Of a stretch of DNA of 64,000 nucleotides, positions 15,005 to 22,715 are shown piece by piece. The position numbers and the translations under genes are program-made. A model generated the notes under the pieces. It made no database searches and was not told where the DNA came from. It saw only the letters and a program-made list of their open reading frames with translations. The DNA is taken from contig NZ_FRBU01000010.1 of assembly GCF_900142695.1 (NCBI RefSeq), positions 1 through 64,000 on the forward strand, read 5' to 3'. The stretch is from Flavobacterium xanthum (GTDB lineage Bacteria > Bacteroidota > Bacteroidia > Flavobacteriales > Flavobacteriaceae). Every line of letters starts with the position of its first letter. Position 1 is the first letter of the stretch.

Positions 15005-15751
15005 ATGAAAATATTAGTTTGCATCAGTCACGTTCCTGATACTACTTCAAAAATTAACTTTGTCAACGGCGATTCTGAATTTGACACAAACGGCGTTCAA
15101 TATGTGATTAATCCAAATGACGAATTTGGTTTAACACGTGCAATTTGGTTTCAAGAACAACAAGGCGCAACGGTTACTGTTGTCAATGTTGGAGGACCAG
15201 AAACAGAACCAACTTTAAGAAAAGCATTAGCAATAGGCGCTAACGAAGCCATTCGTGTGAACGCTACTCCGACTGACGGATTTTTCGTTGCCAAACAACT
15301 TGCCGAAGTAATCAAAAACGGAGGGTACGATGTAATTATCGCCGGAAAAGAATCTTTAGATTATAATGGCGGAATGGTTCCTGGAATGATCGCTGGAATT
15401 CTTGGATACAATTTCCTAAACTCTTGTACAAGTCTTACTGTAGATGGAACAAGTGTAAAAGCAGTTCGCGAGATCGATGGTGGAAAAGAAACTGTAGCTA
15501 CTTCTTTGCCCTTAATTATTGGTGGTCAAAAAGGATTAGTAGAAGAAAAAGACTTGCGTATTCCAAATATGAGAGGAATTATGACTGCAAGAACAAAAGC
15601 ATTGACAATTCTGGAACCAGTTGACGCTACTGTAAATACAAAAGCAGTAAAGTTTGAAAAACCAGCTCCTAAATCAGCGGTGACATTAATTGCTGCTGAC
15701 AATTTAGATGAATTAATCAATTTATTACACAACGAAGCGAAAGTAATATAA
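15005..15751 (+). CDS. etfB: Electron transfer flavoprotein, beta subunit
   Basis: A 248-residue cytoplasmic subunit that with EtfA carries electrons, usually from acyl-CoA dehydrogenases to ETF:quinone oxidoreductase. It begins MKILVCISHVPDTTSKI and shows VINPNDEFGL, the GKESLDYNGGMVPGMIAG segment and the ETF-beta signature around AVREIDGGKETV and LPLIIGGQKGL. Length is normal. etfA follows after 82 bp in the same direction, so the two form one unit. Confidence 0.95.
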   Translation: MKILVCISHVPDTTSKINFVNGDSEFDTNGVQYVINPNDEFGLTRAIWFQEQQGATVTVVNVGGPETEPTLRKALAIGANEAIRVNATPTDGFFVAKQLAEVIKNGGYDVIIAGKESLDYNGGMVPGMIAGILGYNFLNSCTSLTVDGTSVKAVREIDGGKETVATSLPLIIGGQKGLVEEKDLRIPNMRGIMTARTKALTILEPVDATVNTKAVKFEKPAPKSAVTLIAADNLDELINLLHNEAKVI

Positions 15752-15833
15752 TTAGGAATTAAAAATTACGAATTACGAATTTTTGAAATCTTTAAATTTT
15801 TTCAATTATTTAATCTTTAAATCTAAAATCATT

Positions 15834-16799
15834 ATGTCAATATTAATATACGCGGAATACGCAGAAGGAAAATTCAAGAAAGTAGCATTCGAACTAGCTT
15901 CTTATGCGAAAAAAGTAGCTGAAACGTTAGGAACAACGGTTACTGCTGTAACGGTAAATGCAGGAGATGTTTCGGAATTATCAAAATATGGAGTAGACAA
16001 AGTTTTAAAAGTAAACAACGATAAATTATCAGGATTTACAGCAAAAGCTTACGCTGATGTCATCAAACAAGCCGCAGAAAAAGAAAACGTAAAATTAGTT
16101 TTGCTTTCATCTACAACGGATAGTATTTACCTTTCGTCACTTGTTTCAGTAGCTTTAGAAGCTGGATATGCATCAAATGTGGTTGGATTACCACTTTCAA
16201 CTGCTCCTTTTCAGGTAAAAAGAACGGCGTTCTCCAACAAAGCATTCAATATTACTGAAATCGCAACAGAAGTAAAAGTACTTGGACTTGCTAAAAACTC
16301 TTATGGAATTTTTGAAACACCTTCAACATTAACGGAGGAGGATTTTAACCCAACCATTGGAGATAATGATTTTGGTGTAAAAGTAGAATCGGTTGAAAAA
16401 GTTTCAGGAAAAGTTTCCATAGCTGATGCTGATATTGTAGTTTCGGCTGGTCGTGGATTAAAAGGTCCAGAAAATTGGGGAATGGTAGAGGAATTAGCTA
16501 CAGTTCTTGGAGCTGCAACGGCTTGTTCAAAACCAGTTTCTGATTTAGGATGGAGACCTCACGGAGAACACGTAGGACAAACTGGAAAACCGGTAGCGAC
16601 AAACCTTTATATTGCAATTGGAATTTCTGGAGCAATACAACACATTGCAGGAATCAACTCCTCTAAAGTAAAAGTGGTTATCAACAGCGATCCAGAAGCA
16701 CCATTTTTCAAAGTGGCTGACTACGGAATTGTAGGAGATGCGTTTGAAATTGTTCCACAATTAATTGAAAAATTCAAAGCTTTCAAAGCTCAGAATTAA
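15834..16799 (+). CDS. etfA: Electron transfer flavoprotein, alpha subunit
   Basis: A 321-residue FAD-binding subunit. I chose the ATG at 15834 (MSILIYAEYAEGKFKKVAFE), because the upstream ATG at 15783 would add a Phe/Asn-rich tail that does not belong to the family. The C-terminal FAD domain is complete: VVSAGRGLKGPENWG, ACSKPVSDLGWRPHGEHVGQ, TGKPVATNLYIAIGISGAIQHIAG and INSDPEAPFFKVADYGIVGD. It is downstream of etfB and ends in a strong terminator. Confidence 0.95.
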   Translation: MSILIYAEYAEGKFKKVAFELASYAKKVAETLGTTVTAVTVNAGDVSELSKYGVDKVLKVNNDKLSGFTAKAYADVIKQAAEKENVKLVLLSSTTDSIYLSSLVSVALEAGYASNVVGLPLSTAPFQVKRTAFSNKAFNITEIATEVKVLGLAKNSYGIFETPSTLTEEDFNPTIGDNDFGVKVESVEKVSGKVSIADADIVVSAGRGLKGPENWGMVEELATVLGAATACSKPVSDLGWRPHGEHVGQTGKPVATNLYIAIGISGAIQHIAGINSSKVKVVINSDPEAPFFKVADYGIVGDAFEIVPQLIEKFKAFKAQN

Positions 16800-16826
16800 T
16801 AAGGAAAATAAATCATTACATTATTT

Positions 16827-16882
16827 AAAATGCTACTTAAATCAAGATATTTGTATCTTTGCTTTTAAGTAGCATTTTTTTT
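16827..16882 (+). terminator. Terminator after etfA with an embedded -7 box
   Basis: ATGCTACTTAAA (16830-16841) and TTTAAGTAGCAT (16864-16875) form a perfect 12-bp stem followed by T8. The loop contains TATCTTTG (16854-16861), a consensus -7 box that could start transcription of the next gene within the right arm. Confidence 0.85.
16854..16861 (+). promoter_or_regulatory. Candidate -7 box of the nuclease gene
   Basis: TATCTTTG lies inside the terminator loop, 85 bp before the ATG at 16946. No well-spaced -33 TTG is visible. Confidence 0.45.
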
Positions 16883-16945
16883 ACTCAAAATGCCACTTAC
16901 TTTTTATTAAAAAAAAGTACGTTGTACTTTTCCATCAAAACAATT

Positions 16946-17575
16946 ATGAGCTTAGTCAAATTATCTATAAAAGGAATTTCATACAGTCAAACTCAAAACG
17001 GAGCCTACGCTTTGATTTTGAATGAGGTTGATGGTGAAAGAAAATTACCCATTGTCATTGGTGCTTTTGAAGCTCAATCCATCGCCATTGCCTTGGAAAA
17101 AGAAATAAAACCACCACGTCCTTTGACTCATGATTTGTTCAAAAACTTCGCAGAACGTTTTGATATCATAGTCAAACAAGTCATTATTCATAAATTAGTA
17201 GACGGTGTTTTCTATTCCAGTATCATTTGCGAAAGAGATAAAATTGAAGAGATTATTGATGCTAGAACTTCCGATGCTATTGCGCTCGCGTTGCGCTTCA
17301 ATGCTCCCATTTTTACGTACAAAAACATCTTGGACAAAGCCGGGATTTATTTAAAAGCAAATCCTTTAGACCCTAATAAAGACTCGCAAGAAATTGACGA
17401 TGTACTTTCTAATCCGGACACTTTTGGACGAGAAGAAGAAAGCAATCAGTCTGGAGAAACCTATTCGAAACACAGTTTACAGGAATTGAATGAATTACTG
17501 GATCAGGCCGTTTCCCATGAAGATTATGAGAAAGCCGCTAAGATTAGAGATGAAATTTCGAAGAGAGAATCGTAA
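16946..17575 (+). CDS. Bifunctional nuclease family protein with UVR motif
   Basis: A 209-residue protein. I use the ATG at 16946 (MSLVKLSIKGISYSQTQNGA); the longer upstream reading overlaps the terminator. Residues 1-140 form the BFN/DUF151 domain (LPIVIGAFEAQSIAIALE, RPLTHDLFK, IDARTSDAIALALRF), described in the family as having RNase and DNase activity. Residues 170-205 form a UVR motif (LNELLDQAVSHEDYEKAAKIRD), a short helical hairpin known from UvrB/UvrC that suggests protein contacts. The role in the cell is not certain. It lies between etfBA and thyA, separately transcribed. Confidence 0.85.
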   Translation: MSLVKLSIKGISYSQTQNGAYALILNEVDGERKLPIVIGAFEAQSIAIALEKEIKPPRPLTHDLFKNFAERFDIIVKQVIIHKLVDGVFYSSIICERDKIEEIIDARTSDAIALALRFNAPIFTYKNILDKAGIYLKANPLDPNKDSQEIDDVLSNPDTFGREEESNQSGETYSKHSLQELNELLDQAVSHEDYEKAAKIRDEISKRES

Positions 17576-17640
17576 ATCGTTACTACGGTTATTAGTCAAT
17601 TTAATTGTAAATAATTAAAAAATCACCGAATCCACCAAAA

Positions 17641-18465
17641 ATGAAGCAATATTTAGATTTAGTGCAACACGTTATGGAAAACGGTTGCCAAAAAGGAGAT
17701 CGTACCGGAACGGGAACAAAAAGTGTCTTTGGATACCAAATGCGTTTTGATTTGAACGAAGGTTTTCCAATGGTTACCACAAAAAAATTGCACTTAAAAT
17801 CTATTATTTATGAATTGCTTTGGTTTTTAAAAGGCGATACCAATATTAAATACCTTCAAGAAAACAGCGTTAAAATTTGGGATGCTTGGGCTGATGCCAA
17901 TGGCGATTTAGGACCTGTTTATGGTCACCAATGGCGCAACTGGAATAGTGAAGAAATTGACCAAATCACGGATTTAATTAATGAACTAAAAACCAACCCT
18001 AACAGTCGCAGAATGTTGGTTTCGGCATGGAATCCTTCGGTTCTTCCGGACACTACAAAATCATTTAATGAGAATGTAGCTAACAATAAAGCCGCTTTGC
18101 CTCCTTGTCACGCCTTCTTTCAGTTTTATGTGTCGGACGGTAAATTATCCTGTCAATTGTACCAGAGAAGTGCTGATATTTTCTTAGGCGTTCCTTTTAA
18201 TATTGCTTCATACGCATTACTCACGATGATGATTGCACAGGTTTGTGACTTACAGCCCGGCGAATTCATTCACACTTTTGGTGACGCACACATTTACAAC
18301 AATCATTTTGAACAACTTGAATTGCAATTGTCCCGTGAACCAAAACCGTTGCCAAAAATGATTTTGAATCCCAATATAAAAGACATCTTCGCCTTTGATT
18401 ATGAAGACTTCACACTAGAAGGTTATGACCCACATCCTCCAATAAAAGGCAGTGTTGCAGTATAA
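17641..18465 (+). CDS. thyA: Thymidylate synthase
   Basis: A 274-residue cytoplasmic enzyme converting dUMP to dTMP with methylenetetrahydrofolate. Visible signatures are [23 protein letters not shown] at the N-terminus, the catalytic Cys in [10 protein letters not shown] (about residue 155), the [19 protein letters not shown] segment, and the C-terminal IKGSVAV. Length and composition are normal. It faces the CBM48 gene and shares a terminator with it. folA lies about 900 bp downstream, so the two steps of the folate cycle are near each other. Confidence 0.97.
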   Translation: MKQYLDLVQHVMENGCQKGDRTGTGTKSVFGYQMRFDLNEGFPMVTTKKLHLKSIIYELLWFLKGDTNIKYLQENSVKIWDAWADANGDLGPVYGHQWRNWNSEEIDQITDLINELKTNPNSRRMLVSAWNPSVLPDTTKSFNENVANNKAALPPCHAFFQFYVSDGKLSCQLYQRSADIFLGVPFNIASYALLTMMIAQVCDLQPGEFIHTFGDAHIYNNHFEQLELQLSREPKPLPKMILNPNIKDIFAFDYEDFTLEGYDPHPPIKGSVAV

Positions 18466-18475
18466 TATAACAAAT

Positions 18476-18513
18476 AAAACGGTGTTTTAGTTAAACTACT
18501 AAAACACCGTTTT
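18476..18513. terminator. Bidirectional terminator between thyA and the CBM48 gene
   Basis: AAAACGGTGTTTTAG (18476-18490) and CTAAAACACCGTTTT (18499-18513) form a perfect 15-bp stem. The right arm is also the last codons of the minus-strand gene, whose stop codon (18491-18493) lies in the loop. Confidence 0.88.
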
Positions 18514-18787
18514 CATTTCCTGCAAACGCATTCCATTTAAAAGAATCGGCTTCAGGCTCATTAACAAAGGCACCATCAATCAGGTATTTAAATTCGTAAG
18601 CAGCATCTTTATCTAAATCAAAAACACCTTTAAAGGTTCCGTTTTTTAATTTACTAAGGACACCTTCAGATTCATTCCAATTGTTGAAATCGCCAATAAC
18701 GGAAGCTTGATTTGCCCCTGCTGCTTTTACTGAAAAAGTAACTTTACAAACGGGCTTTGTTTTTACAAATTGTTTTTTAATCGACAT
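18491..18787 (-). CDS. Small CBM48-type (isoamylase early-set) domain protein
   Basis: A 98-residue protein consisting of a single glycogen-binding-like beta-sandwich. I chose the ATG at 18787 (MSIKKQFVKTKPVCKVTFSV). The family pattern is ASVIGDFNNWNES, GTFKGVFDLDKDAAYEFKYLIDG, as in AMPK-beta/CBM48 modules, with Trp and Asn ligands in DFNNWN. No catalytic domain is attached, so it may bind glucan or act as a scaffold; this is inference. It converges on thyA and has its stop inside the shared terminator. Confidence 0.8.
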   Translation of the reverse strand: MSIKKQFVKTKPVCKVTFSVKAAGANQASVIGDFNNWNESEGVLSKLKNGTFKGVFDLDKDAAYEFKYLIDGAFVNEPEADSFKWNAFAGNENGVLVV

Positions 18788-19024
18788 AACTGTTTCATTT
18801 ATAGGTTTCTGAAACAAAGTAAATGAAACATATTGAAGTTACAATAGCCTTCAAGAAGATTTAATGGAATACCTTAAACTATGTTAATTTATAAATAATT
18901 TGAGAATTTAAAGGGATTTAAATTACAATTCAAAAATCAGAAAACGTTTTCTCACAAAATAATACAGAGCCAAAATAGCGACTTTCCAAAATAAATTTTA
19001 TCTTTATAAACTAAAATAAGATCG

Positions 19025-19372
19025 ATGGAAAAAGAAGTACACGAACAATATGAATATGCTAGGAGAAGAATAAAACAAAAAAAACGACTGTATTTTCATT
19101 TTGTCGTTTTCGTTTTAGGAAGTTTATTGCTATTTCTTGGACACAACTTTCTGAACAGCACCGTAGTTTCTGATTGGTATCTTTGGATAATTACATTCTG
19201 GTTGTTCTTGTTTATACTGCATTTCATCAAAATTTTCATCACCGATCGATTTATGAATAAAGACTGGGAAAGAGAACAAATAGATCGCCTTGTCGCTTTA
19301 CAGAAAAAGAAAGTAGAACAATTACAGATTCAGATCGAAAACGACGAACCTAATAATAGTACAAAACTATGA
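19025..19372 (+). CDS. 2TM domain membrane protein
   Basis: A 115-residue inner-membrane protein with two hydrophobic segments at about residues 24-44 and 50-70. It begins with the family motif YEYARRRIKQKKRLYFHFVVF and ends WEREQIDRLV, both hallmarks of the 2TM domain, which in Bacteroidota also occurs on LytTR/histidine kinase proteins. Function unknown. Its stop overlaps the folA start (ATGA), so the two are translationally coupled. Confidence 0.8.
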   Translation: MEKEVHEQYEYARRRIKQKKRLYFHFVVFVLGSLLLFLGHNFLNSTVVSDWYLWIITFWLFLFILHFIKIFITDRFMNKDWEREQIDRLVALQKKKVEQLQIQIENDEPNNSTKL

Positions 19373-19851
19373 TTATAATGATTGCGGCAGCTGCCGAGAA
19401 TAACGCATTAGGAAAAGATAATAAAATAGTCTGGCACCTGCCAAACGATTATAAAAGATTTAGACAACTCACATCCGGCCATTATATCATAATGGGACGC
19501 AGGACGTTTGAAAGCCTCCAAAAACCATTACCAGACCGAACGCATATTATTATCACAAGGCAAAAAGACTATCAAGCCCCAGGCTGCATAGTTGTTGATA
19601 GTATTGAAAAAGCACTGAGCGCCTGCCCTCAAGACCAAGATTCATTTATTATAGGAGGTGGCGAAATTTACACGATAGGACTTCCTTATGCTGATAAAAT
19701 AGAACTTACAAGAGTCCATGCAAGTTTTGAAGCTGATGCTTTTTTTCCTGAAATTATTGATGCAGAATGGAAACTTGAAGCCTCCGAGTTTAATAAAAAA
19801 GACGAAAAGCATAAGTATGAATATACCTACCTCACTTTCATTAGAAAATAA
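19369..19851 (+). CDS. folA: Dihydrofolate reductase
   Basis: A 160-residue cytoplasmic enzyme reducing dihydrofolate with NADPH; it regenerates the cofactor consumed by ThyA upstream. Conserved segments are MIAAAAENNALGKDNKIVWHLPNDYKRFR, the NADPH-site HYIIMGRRTFESL, HIIITRQ, FIIGGGEIYTIGLPYADKIELT and the C-terminal YTYLTFIR. Length is standard. The start overlaps the stop of the 2TM gene (ATGA). A terminator follows immediately. Confidence 0.96.
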   Translation: MIIMIAAAAENNALGKDNKIVWHLPNDYKRFRQLTSGHYIIMGRRTFESLQKPLPDRTHIIITRQKDYQAPGCIVVDSIEKALSACPQDQDSFIIGGGEIYTIGLPYADKIELTRVHASFEADAFFPEIIDAEWKLEASEFNKKDEKHKYEYTYLTFIRK

Positions 19852-19853
19852 AA

Positions 19854-19889
19854 TAAAAAAACATCCTTTTTACGGGATGTTTTTTTTTA
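19854..19889 (+). terminator. Terminator after folA
   Basis: AAAACATCC and GGATGTTTT flank a short loop and are followed by a T run. Confidence 0.8.
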
Positions 19890-19911
19890 ACCATTGATTT
19901 AAAGAAATGAC

Positions 19912-20229
19912 CTAGTCTTGGAAGAGTATTTGATAACATAAAATAAAAATTACAAACACTAATAATGCTCCAGAGATGGAGATTATAATATTTGATGTTT
20001 TTTGAGAATACATCTCAAAAAAGCCTTTAATACCAAATACCACGAAGGTACTAAAGACGAAAAAAATTAAAATTTCCAAAAACAAATTTAATCCTAAGAA
20101 CGTATGTTGCGCTTTAAATACAATACTGCTTTGTAAAACAGTACTTTCAAAACAGCTTACAAGAACAAATGAGATAAGTAGCGCTAAAAATATCCATTTG
20201 ATTTGGCTCATCGACTCTTTTTTAATCAT
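19912..20229 (-). CDS. Small membrane protein, unknown (105 aa)
   Basis: Not recognised. Three hydrophobic segments are visible: residues 11-27, about 47-67 and 80-102. The first could be a lipoprotein signal (FVLVSC). A second start at residue 7 (MSQIKWIF) is equally plausible. It faces folA across a terminator and has no partner gene. It may be genuine because the membrane profile is consistent, but nothing shows its function. Confidence 0.5.
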   Translation of the reverse strand: MIKKESMSQIKWIFLALLISFVLVSCFESTVLQSSIVFKAQHTFLGLNLFLEILIFFVFSTFVVFGIKGFFEMYSQKTSNIIISISGALLVFVIFILCYQILFQD

Positions 20230-20422
20230 ATAATATGGTTACTTTCTTAAACACCAAAATTGATTAATAAAAACTAGAGTTACAATACCCACTTTTAGTG
20301 ATATTTCGATAAAAACCATTTTTTTTAATTTGCCAACTAAAGCTCCATAAAACCTGAAAAAAGAGTAAAAAAAAACTTGATTCTAATTTTTGAAACTCAT
20401 TTTAAGTTCATCAAGTTTATCC

Positions 20423-20430
20423 TATATTTG
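20423..20430 (+). promoter_or_regulatory. Candidate -7 box of ubiE
   Basis: TATATTTG, 16 bp before the ATG at 20446. No clear -33 element. Confidence 0.45.
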
Positions 20431-20445
20431 TACAAACTAAAAAAG

Positions 20446-21177
20446 ATGTCCGAAAAGATAACTCCCTATAAAGATTCTGCCTTAGGCAAAAAAGAACAAG
20501 TTGCTCAAATGTTTGACACTATTTCTGGAAATTATGACAATTTAAATCGTGTCATCTCTTTTGGAATAGACCTAAAATGGAGAAAAAAAGTATTGCAAAT
20601 GGTCTCTAAATCCAATCCAAAAATAATTTTGGATATTGCAACCGGAACGGGAGATTTAGCCATTTTAATGGCGCAAACTAAAGCCGAAAGAATAATTGGT
20701 TTAGATATTTCTGCTGGAATGCTGGACGTAGGCAGGAAAAAAATTGATCAAAAAAAGCTATCGTCTACTATTGAAATGGTTCTTGGCGACTCCGAAAACA
20801 TGTCTTTTGAAGACAACTACTTTGATGCCATCACAGTTGCTTTTGGTGTTCGTAATTTTGAGACATTAGAGAAAGGATTAGCCGAGATCTTAAGGGTGTT
20901 AAAACCAAATGGTGTTTTTGTGATTCTAGAAACTTCAGTACCCGATAAAACTCCTTACAAACAGGGCTACAAATTTTATAGCAAAAACATTTTACCTATA
21001 ATTGGAAAATTATTTTCTAAGGATGACGTTGCTTACGGATATTTATCAGAATCTGCGGCGGCTTTTCCTTATGGCGAGGCTTTAAACAATATTTTAAGAA
21101 AAATTGGGTTTATAGATGTTGTGGCGTTACCTCAAACTTTTGGCGTAGCTACTATTTATTCCGCTACAAAAAAATAA
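20446..21177 (+). CDS. ubiE: Demethylmenaquinone methyltransferase
   Basis: A 243-residue SAM-dependent methyltransferase of the UbiE/MenG family that makes menaquinone, the usual quinone of Bacteroidota. I chose the ATG at 20446 ([20 protein letters not shown]) because the longer upstream reading adds a hydrophobic tail before the -7 box. Visible motifs are [24 protein letters not shown], the SAM loop [25 protein letters not shown], and the family signature [10 protein letters not shown]. porT follows 22 bp later, so they likely form one transcript. Confidence 0.94.
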   Translation: MSEKITPYKDSALGKKEQVAQMFDTISGNYDNLNRVISFGIDLKWRKKVLQMVSKSNPKIILDIATGTGDLAILMAQTKAERIIGLDISAGMLDVGRKKIDQKKLSSTIEMVLGDSENMSFEDNYFDAITVAFGVRNFETLEKGLAEILRVLKPNGVFVILETSVPDKTPYKQGYKFYSKNILPIIGKLFSKDDVAYGYLSESAAAFPYGEALNNILRKIGFIDVVALPQTFGVATIYSATKK

Positions 21178-21199
21178 TACTGAAGATTTTAGCATAAAC

Positions 21200-21904
21200 A
21201 TGAGAAAAATATTTGCCTTACTCTTTTTTGCCTGTATTCTAAATGGATATGCTCAAAGGTCTAAAAACATCTTTAGTAGATATCCAATTATTAATTTGGA
21301 GAATTTTCAAAAAAAAAGAGTGTATTATGGTTTTTACTTGGGATTCAATTCTTATGATTTTAAGATTGATTATAAAACAGAATCGCCTGATATTTTGGTC
21401 ACAAAAACAACCGGTTTCAATGTAGGAATTATAGGTGATTTAAAATTACAGGAATACATTAACTTGCGATTTGAACCTGGACTGTATTACACCAAAAGAG
21501 ATTTAAATTATCCGAATTTTTCCAACAGTGGAGATGCGTTAAGAGAAATAAATAGCACGTACATCCATTTTCCATTATTACTGAAACTCTCCTCGCTTAG
21601 AACTGGAAATATCCGTCCTTACGCATTGGGAGGATTGTCTGCTACTTTAAATTTATCCAGCAATGCAAAAATAATGGATGATAATTTGCAGCAACGTTTT
21701 CGTGTAAAATCATGGACAACTAACTACGAGTTGGGTTTTGGAATTGATCTTTTCTCAGAGTACTTTATATTTTCACCTTCAATAAGAGGTGTTTTTGGTA
21801 TCAGTGATGAATTAATTCGCGACAACGACCCTAACAGCCCATGGACAGGAAACATCGAGTCACTAAAAACTAGAGCAGTATTTATCAACTTTTCTTTCCA
21901 CTAG
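21200..21904 (+). CDS. porT: PorT/SprT-like outer-membrane protein of type IX secretion
   Basis: A 234-residue outer-membrane beta-barrel with a signal peptide (MRKIFALLFFACILNGYAQ). Alternating amphipathic strands with conserved FEPGLYYTKRDL, IHFPLLLKL, NIRPYALGGLSA and the final FINFSFH match the PorT family, which in gliding Flavobacteria (SprT) is needed for type IX secretion. It sits directly after ubiE, the neighbourhood I know for porT in flavobacterial genomes. A generic porin-like OmpA-barrel protein is the alternative. Confidence 0.8.
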   Translation: MRKIFALLFFACILNGYAQRSKNIFSRYPIINLENFQKKRVYYGFYLGFNSYDFKIDYKTESPDILVTKTTGFNVGIIGDLKLQEYINLRFEPGLYYTKRDLNYPNFSNSGDALREINSTYIHFPLLLKLSSLRTGNIRPYALGGLSATLNLSSNAKIMDDNLQQRFRVKSWTTNYELGFGIDLFSEYFIFSPSIRGVFGISDELIRDNDPNSPWTGNIESLKTRAVFINFSFH

Positions 21905-21952
21905 AAAGTCAATTCTAGTAGATTAGCAAAGCATTCGTTTCAACGAAATCAA

Positions 21953-22678
21953 CTAAGCGCGACGAAATTCACTTAGGACAATGGCCGTTGCGGTTGCTAC
22001 ATTCAAACTTTCTGTTTTTTGAAGATCCCCAAAACGAGGTATGGTAAGACGATTTTGAACCAATTTTTCAAGTGAAGCAGAAATTCCATTGGCTTCATTA
22101 CCCATAATTATGATTCCTTGCTCTGGCAAGACCGACTGATAAATATTGGTTCCATCCATAAAAGTTCCAAAAATTGGCATTGTTGTCTGCGTCAAAAAAA
22201 CATCCAAATTAATATAATTCACATTGACTCTAGCGATAGAGCCCATAGTGGCCTGAACCACTTTTGGATTAAATAAGTCTACTGTTTCGTTTGAACATAA
22301 AACCTGCTGAATACCAAACCAGTCACACAAGCGTAATATGGTTCCTAAATTTCCAGGATCCCTAATCGAGTCAAGCGCTACGATTAAACCAGTTTGCACT
22401 ATTGGTTTTTCCAAAGGTATTTTAAAAAGAGCCAAACACGAATTAGGTGTTGCCAACGCACTTATTTTTCTCAAATCATTTTCAGTAATAATCGTTTTTT
22501 TTTCGTTGAATACTTGGTCAAAATCATTTTGTGTAGTATACAAATGTTCCAACTCAAAATTAGAATCCAAAAGCTCCTGAATTCCTTTTACACCTTCAAA
22601 AAAAAACAATTTATTGGCAATTCTATATTTTTTTTGCTGCAAACTCGTTATAAGCTTTATTTGGTTTTTACTAACCAT
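21953..22678 (-). CDS. TrmH/SpoU-family RNA methyltransferase
   Basis: A 241-residue SPOUT methyltransferase that 2'-O-methylates a ribose in rRNA or tRNA. The N-terminal substrate-binding part shows VSKNQIKLITSLQQKKYR; the SAM knot shows DSIRDPGNLGTILRLCDWFG, VQATMGSIARV and IIMGNEANGIS, the three classic motifs. The order and length suit the TrmH-like family; the exact target base is not readable from sequence. It faces porT and is divergent from the BamA/TamA gene. Confidence 0.9.
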   Translation of the reverse strand: MVSKNQIKLITSLQQKKYRIANKLFFFEGVKGIQELLDSNFELEHLYTTQNDFDQVFNEKKTIITENDLRKISALATPNSCLALFKIPLEKPIVQTGLIVALDSIRDPGNLGTILRLCDWFGIQQVLCSNETVDLFNPKVVQATMGSIARVNVNYINLDVFLTQTTMPIFGTFMDGTNIYQSVLPEQGIIIMGNEANGISASLEKLVQNRLTIPRFGDLQKTESLNVATATAIVLSEFRRA

Positions 22679-22715
22679 AAAATAATGTACTTTTGAATTA
22701 AATATTTTAGAACAC

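Noticed and set aside
15783..15833. Longer N-terminus for EtfA
   Set aside because: It adds an Asn/Phe-rich leader not found in the family; the ATG at 15834 starts the conserved strand.
21901..21920. CTAGAA/TTCTAG hairpin after porT as a terminator
   Set aside because: Only six pairs and no T run.
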